Origin: Paenibacillus glycanilyticus NBRC 16618
Lineage (GTDB): Bacteria > Bacillota > Bacilli > Paenibacillales > Paenibacillaceae
Direction of reading: 5' to 3'
DNA: 64,000 nucleotides
Assembly: GCF_004000805.1 (NCBI RefSeq)
Contig: NZ_BILY01000015.1
Location: 62,001 to 126,000 of the forward strand
Shown here piece after piece: positions 45,820 to 57,356 of this stretch. The notes under the pieces were generated by a model, which did no database searches, had not been told where the DNA came from, and saw only the letters and a program-made list of their open reading frames with translations. Positions within the stretch are counted from its first letter, which is position 1, and every line of letters starts with the position of its first letter. The position numbers were made by a program, and so were the translations under genes.

Positions 45820-46683
45820 ATGCAAACCATACACAAACGCTTCGAGGAAACGGATAAATTCCCGTTCAGCCTTGTCTATCGGGATACGAAATCGCCGCAG
45901 CGGGAGCTGCCCGACCATCTGCATGACTGGTACGAGATTGTTTTTGTTTATTCCGGCGCAGGGACCTTCTTCATCAATCACAGCTTTTACGAAATGAATC
46001 CCGGCGATGTGTTTCTTATTCCCGGCAATACGGTTCATCGCGCGTTCCCGGAAGAGCTCTCGCCCGTGACCTCCAGCGCGATCTTCTTTGCGCCCCGTTT
46101 CATTCAGCCCATGGAATTCGGTGAATCCCATTCGCTGCTTCGCTGCTTCGAGCAAGCACGGAAAAGCAAAAGCTATAAGCTGGAGACATCCCTTGACGAG
46201 CGCCAGGCTTTTTCCGGCCTGATTGACGTCATGAATGAAGAATGGCATAACCGGCTTCCGAGTTATCGTGCAGCTATTGCCGTCAGGCTTTATGATTTCC
46301 TTATCGCGTTGAACCGGATGGCCTTGACGGAGACCGAGCATACGAGAAGCTCCAGCACCGAGCCGTCCTGGATCAGAGTGATCCTCGATTATATTGATGC
46401 TCATATCGGATCGCAAGAGATGAGTCTCGCCGACCTATCCTCGAAAGCATCCGTAACGTATGCCCATTTCTCCAGAGTGTTCAAACAGCATACCGGCATG
46501 AACGTAAGCGAATATATGCTGATCAAAAAAATCATGTTAGCCAAAGAAAAGCTGATGCTGACGGGCGATACCATCGCCTCCGTGTGCCAGGCATGCGGCT
46601 TTGAAAGCGAATCCTATTTCTATAAAAAGTTTAAGCTGGTCACCGGGATGACCCCCGTGGAGTACAGGCGCAGCTGCCGGTAA
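45820..46683 (+). CDS. AraC family transcriptional regulator
   Basis: A 287-residue regulator with an N-terminal cupin domain (LPDHLHDWYEIVFVYSGAGTFF, MNPGDVFLIPGNTVHR) and a C-terminal AraC domain (VTYAHFSRVFKQHTGMNVSEYM, CQACGFESESYFYKKFKLVTGMTPVEYR). GAAAGGAAG lies upstream of the ATG. It is divergent from the fucose operon, so it is the probable regulator of that operon, though it may also control the PhyH gene 116 bases downstream. Confidence 0.88.
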   Translation: MQTIHKRFEETDKFPFSLVYRDTKSPQRELPDHLHDWYEIVFVYSGAGTFFINHSFYEMNPGDVFLIPGNTVHRAFPEELSPVTSSAIFFAPRFIQPMEFGESHSLLRCFEQARKSKSYKLETSLDERQAFSGLIDVMNEEWHNRLPSYRAAIAVRLYDFLIALNRMALTETEHTRSSSTEPSWIRVILDYIDAHIGSQEMSLADLSSKASVTYAHFSRVFKQHTGMNVSEYMLIKKIMLAKEKLMLTGDTIASVCQACGFESESYFYKKFKLVTGMTPVEYRRSCR

Positions 46684-46799
46684 AGTCGATTTTCGCTTTT
46701 GGCGATTTCCCCTTGTTTTTCGGTTGATTCACCAAGAATAGCAGGCGTCCAGCCTATATGCTAAGGATGAAATCACAGAATCAGAAAGGGTGAACGTTT

Positions 46800-47582
46800 A
46801 TGTTGGACAGCACGAAAGTATTAACCGAAGAGCAAGTACGCTATTACAGGGAGAATGGATTTGTTCAAATCGATGACATGTTGTCTGCGGAGGAGGTCGA
46901 GGAGCTGCGGGGCTACCTGGAAGAGACGATGGCGGTGCAAAACGGGCGCTCCACGCAAACGGCAGCTTCGGGGGATCTCTATTACAAAGTGTTGAATCAA
47001 CGGGTTAATACGTGGCGGGATCACGGAGGAATGGCCCGGTTTGTGTTGTCCCGCCGGTTGGCCGACGCTGCCAAGCAGTTATCCGGAGCAAGAGGCGTGC
47101 GGCTCTTTCACGATCATGCCTTGCTGAAGATGCCTCAGGATTCGAAGCCAACGCCCTGGCACCAGGACTTGCCTTACTGGCCGATGAACGAGCCGGGCGC
47201 TTTGTCCATCTGGATTGCCTTGGATGATGTGGACGAGCATAACGGATGCTTGATGATGGTGCCTAAGTCGCAAAAAATCAAAAACTTGAAATCGATCGAC
47301 CTTGTTAATCCGGAAGATATCTTCTCCAACGATGGCGCCAAGGATGTGGACCGCAATACGGCAGCCGTCGTGCGGATGAAAGCCGGCAGCTGCTCCTTCC
47401 ACGACGGACTCACCTTTCACTATGCCCATGCCAACGAGACCGATAACCCCCGCCGCGCTCTTGCTATCGTCTATATGCCGGACGGCACGACTTACAGCGG
47501 CGCGAACCATGTATGTACCGACGGGCTTGGCTTCCGGAAGGGTGACGTGTTGACCGGCGGACTATTCCCTAGGCTCGCCTGA
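46800..47582 (+). CDS. Phytanoyl-CoA dioxygenase (PhyH) family protein
   Basis: A 260-residue Fe(II)/2-oxoglutarate-dependent dioxygenase. The metal triad is visible: H-x-D in TPWHQDLPYW and the distal histidine in FHDGLTFHYAHANE, with an arginine in NPRRALAIVYMP for 2-oxoglutarate. AAAGGGTG is the ribosome site. Family members hydroxylate very different small molecules, so the substrate is unknown. Its last 21 bases overlap the end of the convergent AraC gene. Confidence 0.85.
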   Translation: MLDSTKVLTEEQVRYYRENGFVQIDDMLSAEEVEELRGYLEETMAVQNGRSTQTAASGDLYYKVLNQRVNTWRDHGGMARFVLSRRLADAAKQLSGARGVRLFHDHALLKMPQDSKPTPWHQDLPYWPMNEPGALSIWIALDDVDEHNGCLMMVPKSQKIKNLKSIDLVNPEDIFSNDGAKDVDRNTAAVVRMKAGSCSFHDGLTFHYAHANETDNPRRALAIVYMPDGTTYSGANHVCTDGLGFRKGDVLTGGLFPRLA

Positions 47583-48479
47583 CTCGGCGCGTCCCTTCAT
47601 CCGCTTTCTGTAATGGCTTGGCGTTTCTCCCGTGAGCTTCTTGAAAACATGATTGAAATGGCTCAAGTCCTCGTATCCTATATCCAGCGCAATGCGGGCA
47701 ATCTTGTCGCTTGAAGCGGCCAATAATTGCTTGGCAAGCTGAATTCGCTGGTCGTTACGAAATTCCACGAAGGACATTCCGGTCATTTGGCGGAACAGCA
47801 AGGTAAACTTGCTTTGGCTCATGCCCGCCATCTGGCTGATTTGTTCCAGCGACAAGGGATGGGATTGATGACGTTTAATAAATTCGCATAGGCGGGCGAT
47901 CATTTCCCCGTCGTTCTGAATGGAAGGCAAGGAATGATTGCGGTTATTGACATACATGCGGCTGAGGATGATAAACAACTCGATGAGCTTTGATTTGATT
48001 AGAAAACGATACCCGCTTTCCTTATTTCCGTACTCCTTCATCAGCTGCTCCAATATTCCTCGGATGTCCAGCATTTGCCGGGGAGACAAGGTAAGCTTCG
48101 CTTGGAAGGATACATCCGACCGCAGAAACGGCTCCATATAATAAAAGTCGATAAACGAAGTGACTCCCGATAATACGGCAAGCTCCCGTTCGAGAAGAGC
48201 CGGTACGAACAGGACATTCACAACCCCCATCCCTTCGCTCTGAACGACCGTATACGCATGATCCATGCCGGGTTCGATGATGAACACATCTCCGGCCGCA
48301 ATAGGGAATGTTTGTCCTTCGTATTCGTGAAGTCCCGAGCCTTGGCTAATAAAGACGAGTTCTACGAATTCATGGCGGTGCAGCGGAATCATCGTACCCT
48401 GCTTGAGCTCATAAGGTTCAATATGAAATAGAAAATGTTCGCTTTCCAGATGCTGATCGCTTTTCAGCACATCGCTCAT
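47562..48479 (-). CDS. AraC family transcriptional regulator
   Basis: A 305-residue regulator: cupin domain (GTMIPLHRHEFVELVFISQGSGLHEYEG in two parts, AAGDVFIIEPGMDHAYTV) and AraC domain (AGMSQSKFTLLFRQMTGMSFVEFR, ALDIGYEDLSHFNHVFKKLTGETPSHYR). The ATG at 48479 is chosen because GGGGGA lies just upstream; longer starts fall within or before a strong hairpin at 48501-48529. Its 3-prime end overlaps the PhyH gene. It follows the nucleoside hydrolase gene on the same strand. Confidence 0.86.
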   Translation of the reverse strand: MSDVLKSDQHLESEHFLFHIEPYELKQGTMIPLHRHEFVELVFISQGSGLHEYEGQTFPIAAGDVFIIEPGMDHAYTVVQSEGMGVVNVLFVPALLERELAVLSGVTSFIDFYYMEPFLRSDVSFQAKLTLSPRQMLDIRGILEQLMKEYGNKESGYRFLIKSKLIELFIILSRMYVNNRNHSLPSIQNDGEMIARLCEFIKRHQSHPLSLEQISQMAGMSQSKFTLLFRQMTGMSFVEFRNDQRIQLAKQLLAASSDKIARIALDIGYEDLSHFNHVFKKLTGETPSHYRKRMKGRAESGEPRE

Positions 48480-48500
48480 ACGGGTCCCCCGTCCGTTCAT

Positions 48501-48529
48501 AAGGCGCTTTGCGGCTTGCAAAGCGCCTT
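48501..48529. terminator. Strong hairpin after the nucleoside hydrolase gene
   Basis: AAGGCGCTTTGC, loop GGCTT and GCAAAGCGCCTT form a perfect 12-bp stem 17 bases after the nucleoside hydrolase stop. No U-tract follows on the minus strand, so termination may be partial. Confidence 0.55.
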
Positions 48530-48546
48530 TGCTGGACTATCAGATT

Positions 48547-49464
48547 TCAATGGAATTGTTTGATCTTCAGGAACAAATCCTTAAATACCGCATCCCGGTC
48601 AATATATCGCACGTAACGGATGAGATGCCTCGAAGGATCTGAGCTCCAACGGAAGTCTTCCGCAATGCGTGGACTAGGAAGCAGCTGCGAAGGTGCCCAT
48701 TTTGGATTATTCAGCCAGGCTATCGTAGAGATATCCCAGATAACTCGGGAGTAGGCATAATGATCATCCGCGCAATCCCGGTAAGTCTCGTACAAATATT
48801 GCCCCAGCTCCCCCTCCGGCTGCACGTAATCCCGAATTTCGGATAACGTAGTCCTCAGATTCGAAGCAACTCCCATGCAAGGAATTAGAACAAGCGGCAC
48901 GCCGCTGTCCATAATGACTCTGGAGGCATGCAAGTCCTGGGACAAATTAAACTCCCTTGTATCTCCCCATTCCAATGTATGGCCGCCAAGCCACACCACT
49001 ACAATCTTTTCGATAATCCCAGGTTCCGTCAAAATGGCGCTTGCCACGTTCGTTATCGCTCCAATAGCTACCACATACAGCGGATCGTCGGCTTCACGCT
49101 GCATCGCCCTCTTAATCAGATCACGGACCGCATCACTTTCAACGGGCAGCTCGGCACCGGGCAAGTATTGCTCCGAGCCGCGAAAGGCCGGAACGTCCTC
49201 GCGCTTGAGCAGCTTTCGTATTTTCAGAATCTCGTTATAGCTTTTTGTCATGCCGTCGCCCGGGCTGCTGGATAATTCGTTGAAGAACGGGGCGGCGTAT
49301 AAAGCCTCGACTTCCATTCTCTCATTCGACAGCAAAGAGTAGGCTACGGCGAATTGATCGTCAATTTCGTTGTACGTATCCGTATCGAGAACGATATGGA
49401 TTTTCCCGGTTGGCGGGGCTAATCGTTGGACCACAAATGATTCGGACAGCTTCGGATACGACAT
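48547..49464 (-). CDS. Nucleoside hydrolase family protein
   Basis: A 305-residue inosine-uridine-type nucleoside hydrolase. The calcium-binding N-terminus is HIVLDTDTYNEIDDQFA (D-x-D-x-x-x-x-D-D). Later landmarks are YVVAIGAITNVASAI, VVWLGGHTLEWGDTREFNLSQDLHASRVI and the metal-site aspartate in RVIWDISTIAW. It cleaves N-glycosidic bonds of ribonucleosides or related ribosides. GGAGGAATAGG is a strong ribosome site. It lies upstream of an AraC gene on the same strand. Confidence 0.88.
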   Translation of the reverse strand: MSYPKLSESFVVQRLAPPTGKIHIVLDTDTYNEIDDQFAVAYSLLSNERMEVEALYAAPFFNELSSSPGDGMTKSYNEILKIRKLLKREDVPAFRGSEQYLPGAELPVESDAVRDLIKRAMQREADDPLYVVAIGAITNVASAILTEPGIIEKIVVVWLGGHTLEWGDTREFNLSQDLHASRVIMDSGVPLVLIPCMGVASNLRTTLSEIRDYVQPEGELGQYLYETYRDCADDHYAYSRVIWDISTIAWLNNPKWAPSQLLPSPRIAEDFRWSSDPSRHLIRYVRYIDRDAVFKDLFLKIKQFH

Positions 49465-49551
49465 TTCCTATTCCTCCATTATCAACAACCCATATTGTGT
49501 AAGCCCTTGCAAGATCAACTTTAAGCCGTTTCAACTCCAGCGTCAATGCGA

Positions 49552-50376
49552 TTACGGAACCAATCCGTGCAGCTTCTTGAACGCTTCGGGATTCATCCCG
49601 TTCAGCTTGCGGAATACGACGCCGAAATAGCTCGAGCTCTCGAAACCAACCCTGCCCGCAATCTCGTACATTCTCATCGCCGGGTGCTGGAACATAAGCT
49701 GCTTGCTCCGTTTAATGCGCTGCTGGTTAATGTATTCCATCGGTCTGATATTCATCGTCTGCTGAAACATTCTGCATAAATATTGCGGGGTAACGGTCGC
49801 CACAGCCACCAGCTCGGTAAGCGTCATCGGTCTTTGCAAATTGTTCTCTATATAATGAAGGACGGGCTTCACCCGGTCGAACTCCTGATCCGAATAGGAT
49901 GGGGACAGCAATTGATATTTAAGATCGATTAACAGGCCGTATAACAGCTTCGATCGTTCGAGGTCAGCCTCCTGATCATTGTCCATGGCCAAAGTCAACA
50001 TCTGTTCCAACGGCTTGATGAGCTCATTGGTCTTCAGTCTTCCTGTTCCCGATTCGCTAATTCCGGCGAACAACAGCATTTGGTCCGCCTCTCGGCCGTT
50101 AAACGATACCCACGATACCTTCCATTTCTGATTCAGCGGCCTGTAGGAATGAGGGGTGTCCGGATAGAGGAAAAACACATCGCCGGCTTCCACTTTATAC
50201 GCCTTGCCGTTCACAACGACCTCTCCTAAGCCCTCCAGTACTTGATGCATCAAGTAATCGGGAAAGCCTTCGGGGCGTTCGGTTTCCATTTGATGCTCCC
50301 AGTAGCCAACCGTCGTTGCAAAGAGCGGAAGGCCGGATGTTTCATCCTGCGAGCAGAAGAAATAATTACCCTCCAT
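49552..50376 (-). CDS. AraC family transcriptional regulator of the lacZ-like gene
   Basis: A 274-residue regulator with an N-terminal cupin domain (VEAGDVFFLYPDTPHSYRPL) and C-terminal AraC domain (VTPQYLCRMFQQTMNIRPMEYIN, AGRVGFESSSYFGVVFRKLNGMNPEAFKKL). GAGGT lies seven bases upstream. It is divergent from the GH2 gene across 107 bases with a strong dyad at 50408-50443, so it probably regulates that gene. Confidence 0.88.
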   Translation of the reverse strand: MEGNYFFCSQDETSGLPLFATTVGYWEHQMETERPEGFPDYLMHQVLEGLGEVVVNGKAYKVEAGDVFFLYPDTPHSYRPLNQKWKVSWVSFNGREADQMLLFAGISESGTGRLKTNELIKPLEQMLTLAMDNDQEADLERSKLLYGLLIDLKYQLLSPSYSDQEFDRVKPVLHYIENNLQRPMTLTELVAVATVTPQYLCRMFQQTMNIRPMEYINQQRIKRSKQLMFQHPAMRMYEIAGRVGFESSSYFGVVFRKLNGMNPEAFKKLHGLVP

Positions 50377-50407
50377 CAGGAAGACCTCGTTTCATATTTT
50401 AAGAGAT

Positions 50408-50443
50408 GAATGTAAAATCCTTATATTTTATAAGTATACATTC
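50408..50443. promoter_or_regulatory. Dyad and activator-type promoter of the GH2 gene
   Basis: GAATGTA (50408-50414) and TACATTC (50437-50443) enclose CTTATA (50420-50425) and TATAAG (50429-50434), giving a nested dyad. TATACT at 50449-50454 is a good -10, but its -35 position (TTTTAT) is poor and overlaps the dyad. This fits control by the divergent AraC protein. Confidence 0.5.
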
Positions 50444-50480
50444 CTCACTATACTATGAATATACTATCATTGAATTTTAG

Positions 50481-53606
<3,126 letters not shown>

Positions 53607-53610
53607 CCAA

Positions 53611-53650
53611 GCAAACAAGACCATCCTGGCTTCAGGATGGTCTTGTTTGC
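53611..53650. terminator. Bidirectional terminator, 18-bp perfect stem
   Basis: GCAAACAAGACCATCCTG (53611-53628), loop GCTT and CAGGATGGTCTTGTTTGC (53633-53650) pair without mismatch. The last base overlaps the TAG stop of the convergent HAD gene. Confidence 0.9.
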
Positions 53651-54333
53651 TATCGGGAGATGAGCTCGATTAGTTGGGACGGGGTTCTGAGCTTTGGAAA
53701 GTCCGTCCATTTCCCCGCTCTTTCTTCGGGAAGAAACCATGTCGCATGGTAAGCCTGCAGGCCGGAGCTTGACGCGCCGGATAATTCATTAGAGCCTCCA
53801 TCGCCAATAAATAAGGCGGCAGACGGCGGCACTCCGATCCGTTCGCAAGCAAGCTGGTAAATGCGGGGCTCAGGCTTGGCGGTATTTACCGCATAAGAGA
53901 AAATCGCATCGTCAAAATACGCAGCTAGTCCGCTGGCTTCCCAGGAAGATACCTCCTCCGGCGCGCAATTGCTTATGAGACATAACTTGATTCCCGACGC
54001 GCGGAGCTGCCCAAGCATGTCCAGAATAGCCGGCTCTATCCGGTTGAACGGGACGGACTTGGAAGCAATACGTTCATTATGAATGAGATCGATGATTTCT
54101 TCGGTTGCTTCATGTCCAAGCGTACTCAGAATATCTCTTAATACGGAAGGGAAATCCGGGAAAGTCCCGTTCATCCTCTGCTCTTGCCTCTTTTTCCACT
54201 CCTGCTCGAATAGCTGGGTATCCACCCCGAGCTGTCCGACAAAATGATTCGAACGCGGCGCTTTCCGTACGCCGTTCTCAAACTCGGTAATTAAAGTCTC
54301 GAACAAATCAAAAAACACGGCTTGGATTTTCAA
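53650..54333 (-). CDS. HAD superfamily hydrolase lacking the second aspartate
   Basis: A 227-residue HAD-type protein. Motif I is AVFFDLFETLIT (nucleophile D9, with F11 where phosphatases carry the acid/base Asp). Motif II is LCLISNCAPEE, motif III is the lysine of NTAKPEPRIY and motif IV is FIGDGGSNEL. The missing second Asp recalls dehalogenase- or phosphonatase-like members, so phosphatase activity is uncertain. It starts with TTG overlapping the TGA of the upstream UvrA-like gene (TTGA), with GGAGG seven bases before it inside that gene. The two proteins are therefore made together. Confidence 0.8.
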   Translation of the reverse strand: MKIQAVFFDLFETLITEFENGVRKAPRSNHFVGQLGVDTQLFEQEWKKRQEQRMNGTFPDFPSVLRDILSTLGHEATEEIIDLIHNERIASKSVPFNRIEPAILDMLGQLRASGIKLCLISNCAPEEVSSWEASGLAAYFDDAIFSYAVNTAKPEPRIYQLACERIGVPPSAALFIGDGGSNELSGASSSGLQAYHATWFLPEERAGKWTDFPKLRTPSQLIELISR

Positions 54334-55136
54334 CAGGATCCCTCCAGGCTGGCATGGTAAACGGGAGACAAATAGCTTAAACCAATTTTATTTAGATGCA
54401 ACAGGCGCTCTTCCAACTCCAGTAAGACAGGAAGCGTATCCGTTGACTTACTGGCAGATATAAGATCACGAACAAACAACAGCAGTTCTTGAATAGACAA
54501 TCTCGAAGCTTGATTAATCGTCTGTCCATCTACCGTAACGGACAAACATTCCTTGTCGTAATGACTGCTTTGGATGCAATCCGGGCAATGAACCGGGCCT
54601 GAAAAATAATTAATAGCTTTTAGATTGCCTTTGCTTGTTGTACCGGAGTCTCTCAGAAACTTTACATCGTTCACGCAACCTCTGTAGAAGCCCTGTTTGA
54701 GTTTGGATTTGTGCGTATAAGTTAGGAGCTCATCCTTATAACCGTACAATAAAATCTCAATAAAGGTAGGATCTTGCTCTGCCAACGGACGATCATAGCT
54801 GATGCCAAGCACTTCGGACAATTGTTTTATCATTTCGACGGGTCCGCATTTTGTGCCTGCCCATAATAGGACGGCACCGCGCTTAAGAGACAGCTCCGAA
54901 GCAATCATGCGGCGGGGATCAATGTCAATCATTGCCGGACTACCGCTGCATGAAGAGCATTCCCTATTTGTTTTGTGTTCAGAGAAATTGTCTGCTTCCC
55001 ATCTCTTCCCTTCATCCCTTTGATTCCCGCTCCAAGCATATAATTGCTTTAGTCTTTCCTGCACGCTTGTGATTATGGCAATTAGAGAACTGCGAGGATT
55101 AAACTTATCCGTAGCTATGGTTTGCTGCATGCTCAC
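54330..55136 (-). CDS. UvrA-derived protein without ATP-binding motifs
   Basis: A 268-residue protein that follows the middle of UvrA. NPRSSLIAIITSVQERLKQLYAW matches the UvrA [22 protein letters not shown] segment. ECSSCSG, DPRRMI, LSLKRGAVLLW, FYRGCVNDVKFLRD, VHCPDCIQ (zinc-type C-x-x-C), LSVTVDGQTI, LSIQELLLF and LLELEERLLHLNKIGLSYLSP each have a UvrA counterpart in the same order. It lacks the N-terminal Walker A and ends (ASLEGSC) exactly where UvrA has the ABC signature LSGGE. The UvrB-binding insert is also shortened, as in UvrA2-type proteins. The start is GTG 55136 with GGGAGGAAGG upstream. Whether it is a decaying remnant or an adapted DNA-binding part is unclear. It is coupled to the HAD gene. 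Confidence 0.75.
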   Translation of the reverse strand: MSMQQTIATDKFNPRSSLIAIITSVQERLKQLYAWSGNQRDEGKRWEADNFSEHKTNRECSSCSGSPAMIDIDPRRMIASELSLKRGAVLLWAGTKCGPVEMIKQLSEVLGISYDRPLAEQDPTFIEILLYGYKDELLTYTHKSKLKQGFYRGCVNDVKFLRDSGTTSKGNLKAINYFSGPVHCPDCIQSSHYDKECLSVTVDGQTINQASRLSIQELLLFVRDLISASKSTDTLPVLLELEERLLHLNKIGLSYLSPVYHASLEGSC

Positions 55137-55270
55137 CGACGCCTTCCTCCCTAATATTGGAAATAATATCTAACACCAACTATAACGAATTCCAGCCTTC
55201 CTATCAATCATTCAATATGCTAGTATAGCGAAAAAGAATCCGTTCTTTCTTCATTAAGGAGGCAGCAAAT

Positions 55271-56143
55271 ATGTCTACATTCCGTTTTTCGCCTTATAGC
55301 GTAGCCATCATTACGCCTTTCCGTCAGGATGACACGATTGACGAACAAGGAATCCATCACATGGTTCAATATTACGCGGAACAACAGGTTTCTGCCCTGC
55401 TGGTGGGAGGCTCAACCGGGGAACAGCACTCCTTGTCCTTGGAGGAGAGAATCCTTCTCTATCAACGAACCAGGCAAGCCGCTCCTGCAGAGATTCCTTT
55501 ATATGCGGGAGTAGCGGCGATCCGAACTCGTGACGCGGTCCGATTAGCGACGGAGGCTGAAAAAGCCGGACATGCGGCGATTATGCTTGGTTTTCCGCCT
55601 TATGTCCGCCCAAGCCAACGTGAAGCTGCTTTATATGTTGAAGCGGTATGCTCAGCTGCATCGCTGCCCGTCATGCTCTACAATAATCCTGTACGAACGG
55701 GATTTAATCTGGAGCCTCAAACCATAATAGCCTTGGCTAGGAGGTTCCCTCAAATTAAAGCGGTAAAAGAAGCCGGCAGCCCGGATGTCGTCAAAGGGGT
55801 TACCGAAGAGCTTGGGGAAGATTTTCAAGTGTTGTCCGGAATCGACGCTACCATTGCAGAATATTTTGCAAAAGGTTATAACGGCCTAACGAGCGTTGCA
55901 GGCAGCCTGTTCCCGAAAGAAATGAAAGAAATCGTTACTCTGTTACGCTCGGGACAACAGGTGGAAGCTTCGTTAAAACTTGCGATTGTTCAGCCTAAGC
56001 TGGAGCTGCTCGGCAGTATCGGCTGGGTCAGAGTTATCCGTCACCACCTTGCAGCTCAAGGGATCATAGCGGGCGGTTTCCGCGAACCTCTCACTCCTCT
56101 AACCCCAGAGGAAGAAGCAGCGGTACGCACCGTCTTGCAGTAA
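55271..56143 (+). CDS. DHDPS/N-acetylneuraminate lyase family aldolase
   Basis: A 290-residue (beta/alpha)8 class I aldolase. The Schiff-base lysine is in QIKAVKEAGS, the tyrosine in MLYNNPVRTGF, and the substrate-carboxylate motif is GGSTGEQHSLS, where family members carry G-x-T/S-G-E. It may be a dihydrodipicolinate synthase, but those usually sit with lysine genes; a 2-keto-3-deoxy sugar acid aldolase is an equal option given the sugar context. AAGGAGG lies eight bases upstream of the ATG. Confidence 0.8.
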   Translation: MSTFRFSPYSVAIITPFRQDDTIDEQGIHHMVQYYAEQQVSALLVGGSTGEQHSLSLEERILLYQRTRQAAPAEIPLYAGVAAIRTRDAVRLATEAEKAGHAAIMLGFPPYVRPSQREAALYVEAVCSAASLPVMLYNNPVRTGFNLEPQTIIALARRFPQIKAVKEAGSPDVVKGVTEELGEDFQVLSGIDATIAEYFAKGYNGLTSVAGSLFPKEMKEIVTLLRSGQQVEASLKLAIVQPKLELLGSIGWVRVIRHHLAAQGIIAGGFREPLTPLTPEEEAAVRTVLQ

Positions 56144-56147
56144 AGAA

Positions 56148-56183
56148 AAGACGCCTTGCAATTCAATTGCAAAGGCGCCTTCC
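56148..56183. terminator. Bidirectional terminator between aldolase and C-S lyase genes
   Basis: ACGCCTTGCAATT and AATTGCAAAGGCG pair around a one-base centre with one bulged A. The hairpin lies between two convergent stop codons. Confidence 0.75.
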
Positions 56184-56195
56184 ACGTTCTATTCA

Positions 56196-57356
56196 TTATT
56201 TGATTGTCTTCATCACGTTTTCGAGTCTATTCAAGCCTTCTGTCAAAATCGCGCGCGAACAGCCGATATTAATGCGGATAAACCCGTCTCCGGCTTTCCC
56301 GTAAGTCGAACCCTCGTTAATCCGAAGACCGGCTTCTTCAAACAATCTGCGGCTGAGCTCCTCTGACCCAATCCCGAGATTTCGGCAATCCACCCACATT
56401 AAGTACGTGGAATGCGGCGTGATTACCTTTAGCCTTGGCAGTTTTTCTTGAATATATGAAAGGAAATAGTCACGGTTGGCTTTCAGATAAACCAGCAGCT
56501 GATCCAGCCACTCTTCTCCCTTATTGTACGCAGCGATTAGCGCTTCCACCCCAAATGTGTTTGGTTCATGAACGCCTCTCATAAGCAGATCCTTCTTGAA
56601 TTTATCCTTGTATTCCTTATTGGCGGTAATGATGTTCGCCATCTTTAATCCGGCAATATTAAAGGTTTTGCTCGGAGAGGTGCAGGTGATCGAGTTGAAC
56701 GCGTCTATCGAAGCAAACGGAACATAAGGCTGTCCTTCAAACACCAGATCCCTGTGAATTTCATCGGCTACAACAAGAACCCCATGCTTTTGGCAAATGG
56801 CGCTTAACCGCTCAAGCTCGTCCTTCCGCCACACTCTTCCTACCGGGTTATGGGGATTGCACAAAATAAACAGCTTAACGGCTTCATCCGAAGCCTTCGT
56901 CTCGAAATCCTCAAAGTCGATTTCATAGGAATCGCCCGTATTGATCAGTTCATTCTCAACGATCTCGCGGCGGTTATTGGCAATGGTTGTATAGAAACTG
57001 TTATACACCGGTGCTTGAATAAGCACCTTGTCTCCCTGGCTCGTAAAAGCTTGAATAATAGCGGCCAAAGCCGGAATAACGCCGGGACTGAAAGCTATCC
57101 ATTCTTTTTCAATCTGGAAATCATGTCTCTTCTGCCACCAGTTGATTTCCGCTTCATAATAGGCGTCCGGCAAATGGGCATAACCGAATACCCCGTGCTG
57201 GAGCTTACTCTCCAATGCCCGAAGGATGGGATCCGCTGCCTTGAAATCCATATCTGCAACCCACATGGGTACAATATCTTTTTTGTCCTTCGCTGAGTCC
57301 CACTTAAAGCTGTTCGTGTTTTTCCTGTTAATGACTTCATCAAAATCATACTTCAT
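56196..57356 (-). CDS. PatB/MalY-type C-S lyase (PLP)
   Basis: A 386-residue class I/II aminotransferase-fold enzyme of the PatB/MalY branch. MKYDFDEVINRKNTNSFKWD and PMWVADMDFKAADPI open the protein. PLP contacts are HNPVGRVW, VADEIHRDLVF and the Schiff-base lysine in SPSKTFNIAGLK, and the C-terminal arginine is in INIGCSRAIL. Family members cleave cystathionine or other cysteine S-conjugates. The ATG at 57356, with AAAGGTGG upstream, is preferred over the long N-terminal extension. It overlaps the end of the BenE gene by 11 bases, so translation is coupled. Confidence 0.87.
   Translation of the reverse strand: MKYDFDEVINRKNTNSFKWDSAKDKKDIVPMWVADMDFKAADPILRALESKLQHGVFGYAHLPDAYYEAEINWWQKRHDFQIEKEWIAFSPGVIPALAAIIQAFTSQGDKVLIQAPVYNSFYTTIANNRREIVENELINTGDSYEIDFEDFETKASDEAVKLFILCNPHNPVGRVWRKDELERLSAICQKHGVLVVADEIHRDLVFEGQPYVPFASIDAFNSITCTSPSKTFNIAGLKMANIITANKEYKDKFKKDLLMRGVHEPNTFGVEALIAAYNKGEEWLDQLLVYLKANRDYFLSYIQEKLPRLKVITPHSTYLMWVDCRNLGIGSEELSRRLFEEAGLRINEGSTYGKAGDGFIRINIGCSRAILTEGLNRLENVMKTIK

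Noticed and set aside
48480..48521. Longer N-terminus of the AraC protein ending at 47562
   Set aside because: Starts at 48500 and 48521 fall in the strong hairpin at 48501-48529 and lack ribosome sites.
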